A stretch of DNA of 64,000 nucleotides from Carnobacterium maltaromaticum DSM 20342 (GCF_000744945.1 NZ_JQMX01000001.1:1674001-1738000), one strand, 5' to 3'; positions 6,584 to 15,950 are shown, counted from the stretch's first letter. Notes: generated by a model not told the origin, from the letters alone. Made by a program: numbers and translations.

Positions 6584-8881
6584 TTGAAAAAAATTTTCCA
6601 ACTAATTATCTTAGGCTTTCTATGTTTTATTTTATTTCCAAGTCCGGTCTTAGCAGAAAATCAACCACTTTATAAATATATAAAAAATCCAGATGGTTCT
6701 TATGGCTATAACCAATCTCTACCAGTCCCCCTATATAGCGGATCAAGCGAACTCATCCAAATTCCAACTGAATATCAGCAACCTAAAAACCAATTCAGAA
6801 GCTCTTGGGTGGCAACAATTAATAACTTGAATATTGCTAAACCAAGTTCCGAAACAGACTTTAAGGCAAATTATACAAAAATTTTATCTGATTTTTCTGA
6901 TTGGAATATGAACGCGATGATTTTTCAAGTTCGACCGCTCTTAGACGCTTATTATCCATCAGAATTAAACCCTTGGTCTGAATTTTTAAGCGGGACTCAA
7001 GGAGACAATCCTGGTTATGATCCACTAGCTTGGATGATTGAAACAACCCACCAAGCAGGAATGGAGTACCATGCTTGGTTTAACCCTTACCGTGTCACAA
7101 ATACCAAATTATCGACACAAGCTATTTTAACCAAAACAGGTTTAACTAAAGAAGAAATTTTAAGCTTATCTATTCCTGAGCAAATTGCTGCCTTACACAA
7201 TGCTGGAATCTTAGCTTCTACAAATTATGCCGTTCAACATCCAGAAAACGTCTTAATTTTTGATGAAAAACTTTTTCTAAATCCAGGAATCCCGGCTGTC
7301 CGAGATTACGTTATCGCATCCATTGCTGAAGTTGTTCAAAATTATGATGTCGATGCGATTCACTTTGATGACTATTTTTATCCTTATCGCATTACTGTTG
7401 ATGGTGTGAATGTCTTATTTGGCGAAAAAGGAGAAGATGATGCAACTTTTGCTGAATTTGGAATGGGCTATGATTCAATTGATGATTGGCGTCGTGATAA
7501 TATTACTAGCTTAGTTGAAGGAATTAAGCACGTAATTGATGTTCATAATCAGCAAAATCAAAAAGCTGTCCAATTTGGGATTAGCCCATTTGGGATTTGG
7601 GAACATAAAGCCAATGACGATCGTGGATCAAATACACCAACGGGTTCTTCCCAATCTTATTCCACCAGCATTTATGCCGACACTTATAAATGGATTAAAG
7701 AGGAGACACTAGATTATGTCATTCCTCAAATCTATTGGAGCTTTGACCAATCTGCTGCGCCTTATGGAGAACTAACAAAGTGGTGGAATGATGTCTCAGA
7801 AGGCAGCAAGACACAAATTTACATTGGTCATGCTAATTATAAATATGTTAGCAATGGTGGTTGGGACGCCGCTTGGATGAACCCAGAAGAAATCCCTAAT
7901 CAAATGCGTTTTAATCAAACTTTGCCAAATATTTTAGGGAGTTCCTTATTTAGTTACAATGATATTTCATTATCTAATGTAGAATCACTTCCATCTGATC
8001 AACAAGAGCGCCATAAAGCTAAAAATGCTTCCATTGAACAATTGAAAACAACTTACTTTAACTTACCTGCTTTAGTCCCAGCTAAACCATGGTTGGCACA
8101 GGGAACTCTTTCTGCTCCAACTTCTATGAATAAAAATATGGACAATCCAGATGCTCCCACTCTAACATGGCAAGATTCTGAAACAAATCCTGCACGTTAT
8201 TATGTACTCTATCGTGGCATAGGAAGTGCTGTTGAAATAACTTCAACCCCCGCTTCTATCGTAGCTAAAATTTGGCGTACTGCAAGTGAAACCACTTTTT
8301 CCTATACAGACACTCGTATGACAAAATATGATGCCACTGAAGAATACTATGTTTCTGCTATTGATGCCGCAGGAAATGAATCTGAACCAACATTATTAAC
8401 AGCTCCTGAAATCATCGTTGAACCACAGCAAGGAGCTCCAGTCACGGTTCTTTATTTAGATGAAAAGCAAGCTGAAATTGCAGAAAAAGAGCAACTAACT
8501 GGGATTCTTAATACTGAATATAACTCTGTCGCCAAAGAAGTAACTGGATATACACTTTTAAAGCAACCAACTAACAATAGCGGTATTTTTACAGAGACTG
8601 AACAAACTGTTATCTACCAGTATAAAAAAGATACAGCTATAACTATTATTGAGCCTGAAATAAAACCAGCAGTTCCAGTGCCAGAAGAAAAGCAAGACGT
8701 AGCTAACGTCATCCCTGATAAAACCAACTTTATTCCTAAAGAAAAACAAGCAACTAAAGAGCAAGCAGACCTTCCTAGCACTGGCGAAGCTGAACTAGTT
8801 ACTCGATCATTCCTAGGATTCATAGTAACACTAGGGACACTTTATTGGTTTTTTAAAAGAAAATATCAGAAAGCCGACTAA
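6584..8881 (+). CDS. LPXTG-anchored GHL10 (DUF187) glycosidase with Fn3-like and MucBP domains
   Basis: Predicted surface glycoside hydrolase of 765 residues. Start is TTG at 6584-6586: GGAGG precedes it by 7 bases and translation then opens with a signal peptide (KKIFQLIILGFLCFILF, cleavage near VLA-EN). Domains: GHL10 catalytic region at about 45-430 with the family block IHFDDYFYPY, a fibronectin-III-like region at about 515-610, a MucBP-like repeat at about 620-685, then LPSTGEAE (about 730), a hydrophobic stretch and a KRKYQK tail: a sortase signal. GHL10 relatives include E. coli DigH, which acts on peptide-free peptidoglycan strands. Divergent from the MurNAc salvage operon, so release of wall sugars for uptake is a reasonable inference. 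Activity is not proven by sequence. Confidence 0.9.
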   Translation: MKKIFQLIILGFLCFILFPSPVLAENQPLYKYIKNPDGSYGYNQSLPVPLYSGSSELIQIPTEYQQPKNQFRSSWVATINNLNIAKPSSETDFKANYTKILSDFSDWNMNAMIFQVRPLLDAYYPSELNPWSEFLSGTQGDNPGYDPLAWMIETTHQAGMEYHAWFNPYRVTNTKLSTQAILTKTGLTKEEILSLSIPEQIAALHNAGILASTNYAVQHPENVLIFDEKLFLNPGIPAVRDYVIASIAEVVQNYDVDAIHFDDYFYPYRITVDGVNVLFGEKGEDDATFAEFGMGYDSIDDWRRDNITSLVEGIKHVIDVHNQQNQKAVQFGISPFGIWEHKANDDRGSNTPTGSSQSYSTSIYADTYKWIKEETLDYVIPQIYWSFDQSAAPYGELTKWWNDVSEGSKTQIYIGHANYKYVSNGGWDAAWMNPEEIPNQMRFNQTLPNILGSSLFSYNDISLSNVESLPSDQQERHKAKNASIEQLKTTYFNLPALVPAKPWLAQGTLSAPTSMNKNMDNPDAPTLTWQDSETNPARYYVLYRGIGSAVEITSTPASIVAKIWRTASETTFSYTDTRMTKYDATEEYYVSAIDAAGNESEPTLLTAPEIIVEPQQGAPVTVLYLDEKQAEIAEKEQLTGILNTEYNSVAKEVTGYTLLKQPTNNSGIFTETEQTVIYQYKKDTAITIIEPEIKPAVPVPEEKQDVANVIPDKTNFIPKEKQATKEQADLPSTGEAELVTRSFLGFIVTLGTLYWFFKRKYQKAD

Positions 8882-8895
8882 AATGAACTAAATTA

Positions 8896-8944
8896 AAAAC
8901 TAAGGGAGAATTAGATTTTGTAAACCTAACTCTCCCTTAGTTTT
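8896..8944. terminator. Bidirectional terminator
   Basis: AAAACTAAGGGAGA pairs with TCTCCCTTAGTTTT. A T-run follows on the plus strand and an A-run flanks the other side, so it can end both the GHL10 gene and the small minus-strand gene at 8953. Confidence 0.85.
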
Positions 8945-8952
8945 ATTTTTGC

Positions 8953-9117
8953 TTAACCATAAAATAAAATATAATAAATGACATAAAACCAACCAAATAC
9001 ACCGTGAATAATTGCCCAAAATATAGATTGCCAGTGAACATAAGAAATAACAATCGCAAGTACTGAGCCAAAAGATACACCTGTTTTTACTGTTTGTTTT
9101 ACAGTCTCATTTTTCAT
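8953..9117 (-). CDS. Small hydrophobic protein, 54 residues
   Basis: Begins MKNETVKQTVKTG and continues with an almost wholly hydrophobic stretch to the C-terminus (FGWFYVIYYILFYG), enough for one or two membrane segments. GGAGG is 9 bases before the ATG. It lies 25 bp downstream of lepB and upstream of a strong terminator, so it is probably co-transcribed with the signal peptidase gene. I know no function; small membrane proteins of this kind occur in other lactic acid bacteria. Confidence 0.75.
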   Translation of the reverse strand: MKNETVKQTVKTGVSFGSVLAIVISYVHWQSIFWAIIHGVFGWFYVIYYILFYG

Positions 9118-9142
9118 CAGTGACTTCCTCCTCTATTTAGAC

Positions 9143-9640
9143 CTAAAAACCTTTCAATTGCGTGACTGGCCAATATCTAAAGAAAACTTCACCTTGCATT
9201 TCATCTTCACTAACAAAACCAAAAAAGCGGCTATCATTAGAATTCCCACGATTGTCACCCATCACAAAATAAGAATTTGCTGGAACTTTTTCTTTTAGTT
9301 GAAATCCTTCAGTGACAATATTCGTGCCCTTTAAAAAAGGCTCTGCAACAGGCTTATCATTAATATAGAGTTGATTGTCTTCAAAACGAACATCATCGCC
9401 AGGCATTCCGATAATTCGCTTGATGTATTCTTTTGATTCTGCATCTGGAGCATCTAATACCACCACATCAAATCGTTCAAGTTTACTTAGTTTATTAATA
9501 AATACGCGATTATTATTATGGAACGTTGGCTCCATTGACTCACCTGAAACACGGACCCCAGTAATCCAAAAAATACGAACTAATACAATACAGACTAGAA
9601 CTAAAATAAAATATTTATTATTTGCTAAAAATTTCTTCAC
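9143..9640 (-). CDS. lepB: Type I signal peptidase
   Basis: Cleaves N-terminal signal peptides of secreted proteins at the outer face of the membrane. 165 residues with one N-terminal anchor (about 10-27), nucleophile Ser35 in SGESMEPT, general base Lys73 in YIKRIIGMPGD, and box E GDNRGNSNDSR. The short form with a single anchor is typical of Gram-positive SipS-type enzymes. Start is GTG (9638-9640) with AGGAGG 6 bases upstream. A likely partner for secreted proteins such as the neighbouring LPXTG protein, but it is a general enzyme. Confidence 0.95.
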   Translation of the reverse strand: MKKFLANNKYFILVLVCIVLVRIFWITGVRVSGESMEPTFHNNNRVFINKLSKLERFDVVVLDAPDAESKEYIKRIIGMPGDDVRFEDNQLYINDKPVAEPFLKGTNIVTEGFQLKEKVPANSYFVMGDNRGNSNDSRFFGFVSEDEMQGEVFFRYWPVTQLKGF

Positions 9641-9842
9641 AGTATTCCTCCTACACTCTCATTTCTTGATTCTTACATTATAACACCTATTCTATTATTT
9701 TCAAAAATTTATCTTTTACAGAATGATTTTTAAAGGTTCTCCTTAAAAGCTTATACCTATATTCTTTCTTGTTATATAAAATTTCATCAGATTGAAAGGA
9801 AACGATTAATATAAACAATTTATTTATGTATATAAACAAATA

Positions 9843-10076
9843 CAGCCTAGCAAGTTTGTTTCAAACACTTACTTCGTGGTTCTTATGTCCACACGAATCG
9901 TTTAAACTTGCTAGACCGTATTCATTTTGTAAAGAGTACTCAAACTCCCACTTCCTTTTCTTTTTTTGTGCAAATACCCCTATCTTAGGCTTTTTACATT
10001 GCACTTTTTTCGACAGCCACCTCACTCAAGGTTTCTTCTAACTGTCCTTTTTGTAGGGAATTTACTAACTCCTTAC
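9843..10076 (-). ncRNA. Candidate structured non-coding RNA, family not recognised
   Basis: No supported reading frame exists between lepB and tRNA-Leu, yet a good promoter at 10083-10110 reads into a series of strong hairpins: GACAG/CTGTC enclosing ACCT/AGGT (about 9995-10035), GTGCAA/TTGCAC enclosing CCTA/TAGG (about 9950-9995), and a long 3' hairpin CTAGCAAGTTT/AAACTTGCTAG at 9849-9916 enclosing TTCGTG/CACGAA, followed by a U-rich stretch. I could not match it to tmRNA, RNase P, SRP or a T-box. It ends about 200 bp before lepB, so an independent small RNA is more likely than a leader. Confidence 0.5.
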
Positions 10077-10082
10077 ACTTAT

Positions 10083-10110
10083 AATATACCATATTTCACG
10101 AAAAATGCAA
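10083..10110 (-). promoter_or_regulatory. Promoter of the candidate RNA
   Basis: Minus-strand TTGCAT (10105-10110) with TATATT (10083-10088, spacer 16) or TATTAT (10081-10086, spacer 18). Confidence 0.6.
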
Positions 10111-10202
10111 GCGTTACCATTTCGAATTATATATGTTCTTAATTTTTTTCTGACTCTATATTCCTCTATTTAAATTACAAATTTTTAATAGCTTCAGTTA
10201 AA

Positions 10203-10228
10203 TAAAAAAAGCCAAAAATAATTTGGCT
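10203..10228 (-). terminator. Terminator after tRNA-Leu
   Basis: AGCCAAA/TTTGGCT hairpin followed on the minus strand by a run of seven T. Confidence 0.75.
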
Positions 10229-10300
10229 AGCAATTTCTCTAAATATACGGAAATTTATTTAGGGCTATTCAACCCAAATTTGAAGAAGCCTCAAAACCAA

Positions 10301-10384
10301 TGCGGTCAATGGGATTTGAACCCACACAGGGAGATTCCCTACCAGCCCCTCAAGCTGGCGCGTCTGCCATTCCGCCATGACCGC
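10301..10384 (-). tRNA. tRNA-Leu (GAG)
   Basis: 84-nt class II tRNA: acceptor GCGGTCA/TGACCGC, anticodon loop TTGAGGG within stem CCAGC/GCTGG, long variable arm, T-arm GGTTCAAATCC. CCA is not encoded. Confidence 0.95.
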
Positions 10385-10400
10385 AGAAACTAACTTCTTA

Positions 10401-10429
10401 AGTATAGTAGCTTCTTATTTTTTTGTCAA
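10401..10429 (-). promoter_or_regulatory. Promoter of tRNA-Leu
   Basis: TTGACA (10424-10429), 17-base spacer, TATACT (10401-10406), 17 bp upstream of the tRNA. Confidence 0.75.
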
Positions 10430-10447
10430 TTAGAGAATCAGCCTTGC

Positions 10448-10912
10448 TTAAACTTCAATCCGTTTTTCCAGCAAAATTAATTTACCTTGACAGCCACCAC
10501 AAACATACTTTTTTGTATCAAAACGTCGTTGTCGATATACATTTTTTTGACAATTTTGACAGCAATACACCCACAATTTTTTCTTCTTATCAGGTTGACG
10601 AAGCGATTGAACAAATCGACTACCACCCACTTTTTTCAATAGTCTTTTAAAATCAGCATCCTTATGCTGGTAACCGCGATTAGCCAAGTGCAAATGATAA
10701 TGACACAGTTCATGCTTAATTACACCGATAAACTCCGACATACCAAAAGTCTCTAACACTTGCAAATTAAAATCTAAATCATGACTCCTTAAATGATAAC
10801 GACCACCTGTTGTCCTTAAACGTAGATTAAATGTTGCTTGATGTTTAAAAGGCCTATCAAAAAATTCTAATGAAATCTGTTCAACTAATTGCTGTAACAC
10901 CTTTTGCTCCAT
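10448..10912 (-). CDS. SprT-like zinc metalloprotein
   Basis: 154 residues, the size of the bacterial SprT-like family (B. subtilis YdcK type). The zinc-metalloprotease motif HELCH lies at 67-71 with a further histidine nearby, and a C-terminal zinc ribbon is formed by CCQNC and CGGC. Relatives of eukaryotic Spartan share this fold, but the role of the bacterial short form is not established. The RBS is weak (GGATGAAG region). The gene stands just upstream of the tRNA-Leu promoter. Confidence 0.88.
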   Translation of the reverse strand: MEQKVLQQLVEQISLEFFDRPFKHQATFNLRLRTTGGRYHLRSHDLDFNLQVLETFGMSEFIGVIKHELCHYHLHLANRGYQHKDADFKRLLKKVGGSRFVQSLRQPDKKKKLWVYCCQNCQKNVYRQRRFDTKKYVCGGCQGKLILLEKRIEV

Positions 10913-11027
10913 CTAGCTTCATCCATTCCTTTTTCTTTTTAAATACTATCACATAATGTATCAAATATTAGGGAAAAAAACAACCTAAGTTTAAACCATT
11001 GCATTCAAATTATAAATAGGAGACCAC

Positions 11028-11516
11028 TTAATTAGTAGCCTCTTTCATCATAATTGGAATCCAAATTTCACTTACATAGTTTTCTGCAGTTGGATTTCCT
11101 ATTGAATACCATTCAACTTCTGGTCCTTCTGCATGAAAATAATCTGAATGTGGCAACCACTCTGAAAAAACAAACTTCCAAGCTGCTTGAATCGCCGTTG
11201 GCAAAGGACCGACAACTTCAAAAACTGCCCAAATTTGAGCCTCAATCACGACTTCTTCAAATTCTAAGGGAGTCGCTTCTGTTGTTGCAACCCCAATCCA
11301 ATAATCCATCCTTTGGTCCCTCATATTTGTACAAATTCCTACTAAGCCACCGAGTTCGCCATGGCTTAAATCACTGATTTTATTAGCTGTTCCATCTAGA
11401 TTCACTCGTTCCCAAAACTTAGGAATTTCCCACAAATTTGCTCCATCTTTCAAACTAATTTCTTCTTTAACTCCTACTACTTTAAATGTTGGACGTTCCT
11501 CAATTCGAACATTCAC
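11028..11516 (-). CDS. GyrI-like small-molecule-binding (AraC effector-binding) domain protein
   Basis: 162 residues forming a single SHS2-type effector-binding domain: N-terminal MNVRIEERPTFKVVGVKEE is the typical first strand, and the C-terminus HSDYFHAEGPEVEWYS with EIWIPI is the usual family ending. No DNA-binding domain is present, so it is a stand-alone binder of unknown ligand rather than a regulator. GTG start at 11514-11516, with AGGAGG 8 bases upstream. It stands alone between sprT-like and tex. Confidence 0.85.
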   Translation of the reverse strand: MNVRIEERPTFKVVGVKEEISLKDGANLWEIPKFWERVNLDGTANKISDLSHGELGGLVGICTNMRDQRMDYWIGVATTEATPLEFEEVVIEAQIWAVFEVVGPLPTAIQAAWKFVFSEWLPHSDYFHAEGPEVEWYSIGNPTAENYVSEIWIPIMMKEATN

Positions 11517-11564
11517 CTAATGAACCTCCTATCCCAATCGCCAAATTTTTTTTATTTTATTTAG

Positions 11565-11596
11565 AAAAAAAGTCATGAAATTTACATTTCACAACT
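11565..11596 (-). terminator. Terminator downstream of tex
   Basis: Hairpin AGTTGTGAAAT/ATTTCATGACT with one mismatch, followed on the minus strand by a T-run. Confidence 0.65.
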
Positions 11597-11611
11597 TTTT
11601 CCACTACTAAC

Positions 11612-13795
11612 TTATTTTTGTTCTTGATTTAACATTGTTAAGGCAATTCGACCTTTTTTCAGATCAATTGAATCCACCCACACTGTTACAACATCTCCAA
11701 CAGCTACGACATCAGTTGGATGTTTCACATAGCCATTGCTTAATTTAGAAATATGCACCATACCATCTTGCTTCACACCAATATCCACAAATGCACCAAA
11801 ATCGACGACATTTCGAACCGTACCTTGTAATTCCATACCGGCTTTTAAGTCTTCCATTGTTAAAACATCTTTGCGCAATAATGGAGCTGGTAATTCATCA
11901 CGCAAATCGCGCCCTGGTCTAGATAAAGCTTCAATCATATCTTTAACGGTTTCTTTCCCTAAGCCAGTTTGGTCTGCAACTTGTTGGAAATTCAATTTAG
12001 CTAAAGCCTCTTTAGCCGTAGTACTTCCGACATCTTTTAAATCCAACTCTGCCATTGCTAGAATTTCTTTTGCCTCTTTATACGTTTCTGGATGAATTCC
12101 AGTATTATCTAAAATATTTTTCCCATCTACAATTCGCATAAATCCAACCGCTTGCTCGTATGCTTTAGGTCCTAGACGAGGAACTTTTTTCAACGCTGCC
12201 CGACTTTCAAAACGACCATTTTCATCTCGATAAGCTACAACATTCGTTGCAGTTGTTTTATTTAAGCCTGCTACATGTTGCAACAAAGGCGCACTAGCTG
12301 TATTAACATTAACGCCAACTTGGTTAACCGCTGTTTCCACAACAAACTCTAAACGTTCTTCTAGTCGTTTTTGTGAAACATCATGTTGATATTGACCAAC
12401 TCCAACTGCCTTTGGATCAATTTTAACTAATTCAGCTAACGGATCTTGCAAACGACGAGCGATACTTACAGCACTTCTTTGCTCAACCTGCAAATCAGGA
12501 AACTCTTTACGAGCTAAATCACTAGCAGAATAAACAGAGGCGCCAGCCTCGTTCACAATCACATAATAAACTTCTTGATCAATTTCTTTTAAATTATCCA
12601 CAACAAATTGCTCAGATTCACGACTAGCTGTACCGTTTCCAATCGCGATCATTTCAATCCCAAAATCTTTAACAATTTTTTTAAACTTCGTTGCTGCTTC
12701 ACTGCGCGCACTAGCTCCAGCAGGTTTATGGGGGTAAATCACATCAATATCAGTGACTTTTCCTGTTGGGTCTATAACTGCTAACTTACACCCTGTACGG
12801 TAAGCTGGATCTAATCCCAAGACCATTTTCCCTTTTAAAGGGGCTTGTAATAACAGATTACGCAAATTCTCGCCAAAGATATTGATTGCTTGTTCATCTG
12901 CTTTTTCTGTTAATTCGCCACGGATTTCACGTTCAATTGCTGGGCCGATAAAACGTTTATAACTATCTTCATAAGCTCCCACAATATACGGTGTTGCTGG
13001 TGAATCTTCATTTTTGATTAGCTCTCGTGCAAAGTATTTACCGATTCTTTCTTCATCCACTAAAACAGACACTTTCAAGATATCTTCTTTTTCACCACGA
13101 TTTAGAGCTAGAATACGATGAGAAACTAGCTTGGCAACAGGTTCACTAAACTCATAGTACATTTCATAAACGCCTTTTTCATCTTTTTCGGCATCTTTAA
13201 CTGCACTCGTCACAATGCCATTTCGCATCGTAAATTCTCTAATCCAAATCCGATACTTAGGCTCATCACTTATACTTTCTGCTAAAATTTCATGAGCGCC
13301 AGCCAAAGCTTCTTCTACTGTTGTAACTTCTTTTTCAGCATCTAAATAGTTTTGCGCTTCTTTTTCCACATCAACATTCATTGGAAAAGTCAGCAACCAT
13401 TTCGCCAACGGTTCTAGCCCTTTTTCTTTAGCAATCGTCGCTTTTGTACGGCGTTTTTGTTTGTATGGACGATATAAATCTTCCACCAACTGCATTTTAT
13501 CCGCTGTTTCAATCGATTTTTGCAACTCAGGAGTTAATTTACCTTGCTCTTCAATAATGCGTAATACTTCGCCTTTACGTTTTTCTAAATTTTGTAAATA
13601 CGTATAGCGATCTTCAATCTCACGAATTTGGACTTCATCCAAGGTTCCCGTCATTTCTTTTCGATAACGCGCAATAAAAGGGACTGTGTTCCCTTCCGCT
13701 AACAAGTCTAAAACGGTTTTTAATTGTTTATCACTATAAATTTTTAATTCTTTCTTTAATAGTTGTAAAATTGTTGCATCATTATTTTCAGCCAT
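11612..13795 (-). CDS. tex: Tex-family RNA-binding transcription accessory protein
   Basis: 727 residues in the Tex order: helical N-terminal region, YqgF-like nuclease-fold domain (about 320-440, LGLDPAYRTGCKLAV), helix-hairpin-helix region (VGVNVNTASAPLL, about 490-560) and C-terminal S1 RNA-binding domain (GTVRNVVDFGAFVDIG, about 650-720). Tex binds nucleic acid and affects transcription; its exact task is not settled. The ATG at 13793-13795 is preferred because AGAGAGGA lies 8 bases before it, while an earlier in-frame TTG is inside that RBS. Confidence 0.95.
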   Translation of the reverse strand: MAENNDATILQLLKKELKIYSDKQLKTVLDLLAEGNTVPFIARYRKEMTGTLDEVQIREIEDRYTYLQNLEKRKGEVLRIIEEQGKLTPELQKSIETADKMQLVEDLYRPYKQKRRTKATIAKEKGLEPLAKWLLTFPMNVDVEKEAQNYLDAEKEVTTVEEALAGAHEILAESISDEPKYRIWIREFTMRNGIVTSAVKDAEKDEKGVYEMYYEFSEPVAKLVSHRILALNRGEKEDILKVSVLVDEERIGKYFARELIKNEDSPATPYIVGAYEDSYKRFIGPAIEREIRGELTEKADEQAINIFGENLRNLLLQAPLKGKMVLGLDPAYRTGCKLAVIDPTGKVTDIDVIYPHKPAGASARSEAATKFKKIVKDFGIEMIAIGNGTASRESEQFVVDNLKEIDQEVYYVIVNEAGASVYSASDLARKEFPDLQVEQRSAVSIARRLQDPLAELVKIDPKAVGVGQYQHDVSQKRLEERLEFVVETAVNQVGVNVNTASAPLLQHVAGLNKTTATNVVAYRDENGRFESRAALKKVPRLGPKAYEQAVGFMRIVDGKNILDNTGIHPETYKEAKEILAMAELDLKDVGSTTAKEALAKLNFQQVADQTGLGKETVKDMIEALSRPGRDLRDELPAPLLRKDVLTMEDLKAGMELQGTVRNVVDFGAFVDIGVKQDGMVHISKLSNGYVKHPTDVVAVGDVVTVWVDSIDLKKGRIALTMLNQEQK

Positions 13796-13904
13796 CGTTT
13801 TCTTCCTCTCTGAATTCAAGCTACATCCTCTATTTTAGCACAGATACTTGGTTTTTGTAATCTCTCACTATCCTAGTCTTTTATTTTTTCTTCCTTCAAT
13901 TAAA

Positions 13905-13941
13905 AAACGACTTGAACAAAATAAGTAAGTTCAAGTCGTTT
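13905..13941 (-). terminator. Terminator of the antiporter gene
   Basis: Perfect AAACGACTTGAAC/GTTCAAGTCGTTT stem with a T-run on the minus strand. Confidence 0.85.
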
Positions 13942-13950
13942 CCTATTTTT

Positions 13951-15111
13951 TTACAATCGTAAACTTTCATCTTGCTTAACAATCGTATATTTCAGTAAGA
14001 ATGGGGCAATCACCGTAGTTGCTATCACTACAACAATTACGGAAGAATAATAGGTTTCTGATAACAAATTAGATTCTAAGCCTATTTTGCCAATAATCAA
14101 AGCCATTTCACCTCGTGATACCATTCCAGCACCAATGACTGCAGCAGACTTCCAATTAAAGCCAGTTATTTTAGCACCAATTGCTCCACCAACCAATTTA
14201 GTTAATACAGCAATAGCCGTCAATACTAAAATAAATAGCCATTGTTTGCCAATACCGCTGAAATCCATATTCAATCCAATACTCACGAAAAAGACTGGAA
14301 TGAATACTGCATAGCCGATCGGTTCAATTTTCTCTTCAATTGTATGTTTATATTTCGTTTGAGATAACGCAATTCCTGCAAAAAAGGCACCAATGATACT
14401 GCCCATTCCCATCAAGTCGGCGAAATAAGAGAAAGATAAACAAATAATTAACGCCATTGTCACTACTGACTCAATCATCAATAATTTACTTGAAATCTTC
14501 ATTAAGGTTGGGACTATCCACTTAGATAGTGCAAATACAACTATGAAAAAGATTACTTTTCGGATTAAACTTTCCCCTAAAGGTTCATCAGTTCCACCAT
14601 TTGTATGGAAGAGACTCACTAAAATTCCTAGTAAAATTACGACAACAATATCATCAACAACTGCTGCACCTAAAATTGTTGCGCCTTCTTTTGTATCAAC
14701 TTTTTTCAAATCTTTTAACACTTGAACTGAAATACTAACTGACGTTGCACTGAATAGAACGCCTAAAAAAACCGAACTTTGAAAACCTAACTGAAATAAA
14801 CTCCCAGTCAGAAAACCAAAAGTAGCTGGGAAAATAATACCTAATAAAGCTACTGATAAAGCTGGTTTCCAATATTTTTTCAGTAAATTCAAATCACTTT
14901 CCAGACCAGCAATAAACATTAAGATGACCACACCTATTTCTGAAAAATAATGAATAAATTCATCTGGTTGAATCCAACCTAATAATGCTGGACCAAGAAT
15001 AATACCAACTAAGAGTTCTCCTATTACCGCTGGGACGCCAATCCGATTACAAAAATGTCCAGCAAATTTAGTGAAAACTAATATCAAACACAACGAACCT
15101 AAAAAAGCCAT
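13951..15111 (-). CDS. napA: CPA2-family Na+/H+ antiporter, NapA-like
   Basis: 386 residues and about 12 membrane segments exchange monovalent cations for protons. The paired acidic residues Asp153-Asp154 in GAAVVDDIVVV mark the electrogenic CPA2 branch, and GELLVGIILGPALLG and FIAGLESDL are further family blocks. Length and sequence resemble NapA of Enterococcus hirae. There is no C-terminal TrkA-N domain, unlike KefB/KefC. It stands alone with its own terminator. Function in sodium or pH homeostasis is by family. Confidence 0.88.
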   Translation of the reverse strand: MAFLGSLCLILVFTKFAGHFCNRIGVPAVIGELLVGIILGPALLGWIQPDEFIHYFSEIGVVILMFIAGLESDLNLLKKYWKPALSVALLGIIFPATFGFLTGSLFQLGFQSSVFLGVLFSATSVSISVQVLKDLKKVDTKEGATILGAAVVDDIVVVILLGILVSLFHTNGGTDEPLGESLIRKVIFFIVVFALSKWIVPTLMKISSKLLMIESVVTMALIICLSFSYFADLMGMGSIIGAFFAGIALSQTKYKHTIEEKIEPIGYAVFIPVFFVSIGLNMDFSGIGKQWLFILVLTAIAVLTKLVGGAIGAKITGFNWKSAAVIGAGMVSRGEMALIIGKIGLESNLLSETYYSSVIVVVIATTVIAPFLLKYTIVKQDESLRL

Positions 15112-15215
15112 TTTACTCCTTCTTTCTTTTCTTCAATTTACTTAATTATCTTTATTACTGTACTTTAAAAGTATAGTATAGCTCTCCTAGAGAGTCAAAG
15201 TTTACCCAGAAATAG

Positions 15216-15950
15216 TTAGACTAATCCATCCCAAACGTAACCAGTATTTTCAAGAATGATATCTTCTTCTAACTTATCTGAACTAAATAAAACACCATGT
15301 AAAACACCGCCATAAACGGCTCCACCATCAATCCCTATTTTGTGATCTTTTATCCACAAATCCGTTGTAACATTATCCCCGTTTAAAGATGGTGTAATCG
15401 TATGGCCGAATACAATTATTTTTCCCGTTTTATTTGGTGCTATATGGAAGGGTTCGCGAATCCACATAAAATCATGATCGCTCGTATTTCGCCACTCTTT
15501 CTTAGACAAATCTACTCCAGCATGAACAAATAAATAGTCCTCCCATTCAAAATACAAGGGTAAATTTTCTAAAAATGCAATTAAATCGGGATAATGACTT
15601 TTGACCATCATACTCATTTCAGTTGGAGAATAATCCCCATTTAGCCCAGGATGTAGTAGACTTTCTAGTGTTCGCATCCCACCATTTAAGCAATAGTTTT
15701 CATATCTTTCCTCAGGATTTTCCAAAAAACGTAACAATAAGTCTTCATGATTCCCTTTTAAGTAAATTGCCCCATGTTCTTCAACTAATTTTTTTCCTAA
15801 TAAAAAGCACGCTTTTGGATTTTCACCACGGTCCCCTAAGTCACCAATTAAAACTAATTGTTGTTTTTCAGGATTCCAATTAGTCAGCATTTTTTCAAAT
15901 AATTGAATTTGCCCATGGATATCTCCAATCGCAAACACTTCTTTTTTCAT
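15216..15950 (-). CDS. Calcineurin-like metallophosphoesterase (PPP-type phosphatase)
   Basis: 244-residue phosphatase with the whole metal-site set: GDIHG near the N-terminus, GDLGDRG, GNHEDLLLRF, and histidines in FVHAGVD and FGHTI. These are the PPP protein phosphatase / ApaH-like signatures, so the substrate could be phosphoprotein or a dinucleoside polyphosphate. The ATG at 15948-15950 has GGGGAG 8 bases upstream; an in-frame GTG three codons earlier has no such RBS. Single gene. Confidence 0.88.
   Translation of the reverse strand: MKKEVFAIGDIHGQIQLFEKMLTNWNPEKQQLVLIGDLGDRGENPKACFLLGKKLVEEHGAIYLKGNHEDLLLRFLENPEERYENYCLNGGMRTLESLLHPGLNGDYSPTEMSMMVKSHYPDLIAFLENLPLYFEWEDYLFVHAGVDLSKKEWRNTSDHDFMWIREPFHIAPNKTGKIIVFGHTITPSLNGDNVTTDLWIKDHKIGIDGGAVYGGVLHGVLFSSDKLEEDIILENTGYVWDGLV

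Noticed and set aside
9826..10041. 71-residue plus-strand frame
   Set aside because: It runs through the hairpins of the RNA candidate, has no RBS and encodes no recognisable protein.
9843..10076. Identification of the RNA candidate as tmRNA, RNase P RNA, 6S or SRP RNA
   Set aside because: None of their conserved sequences or overall folds could be found, so it is left unassigned.
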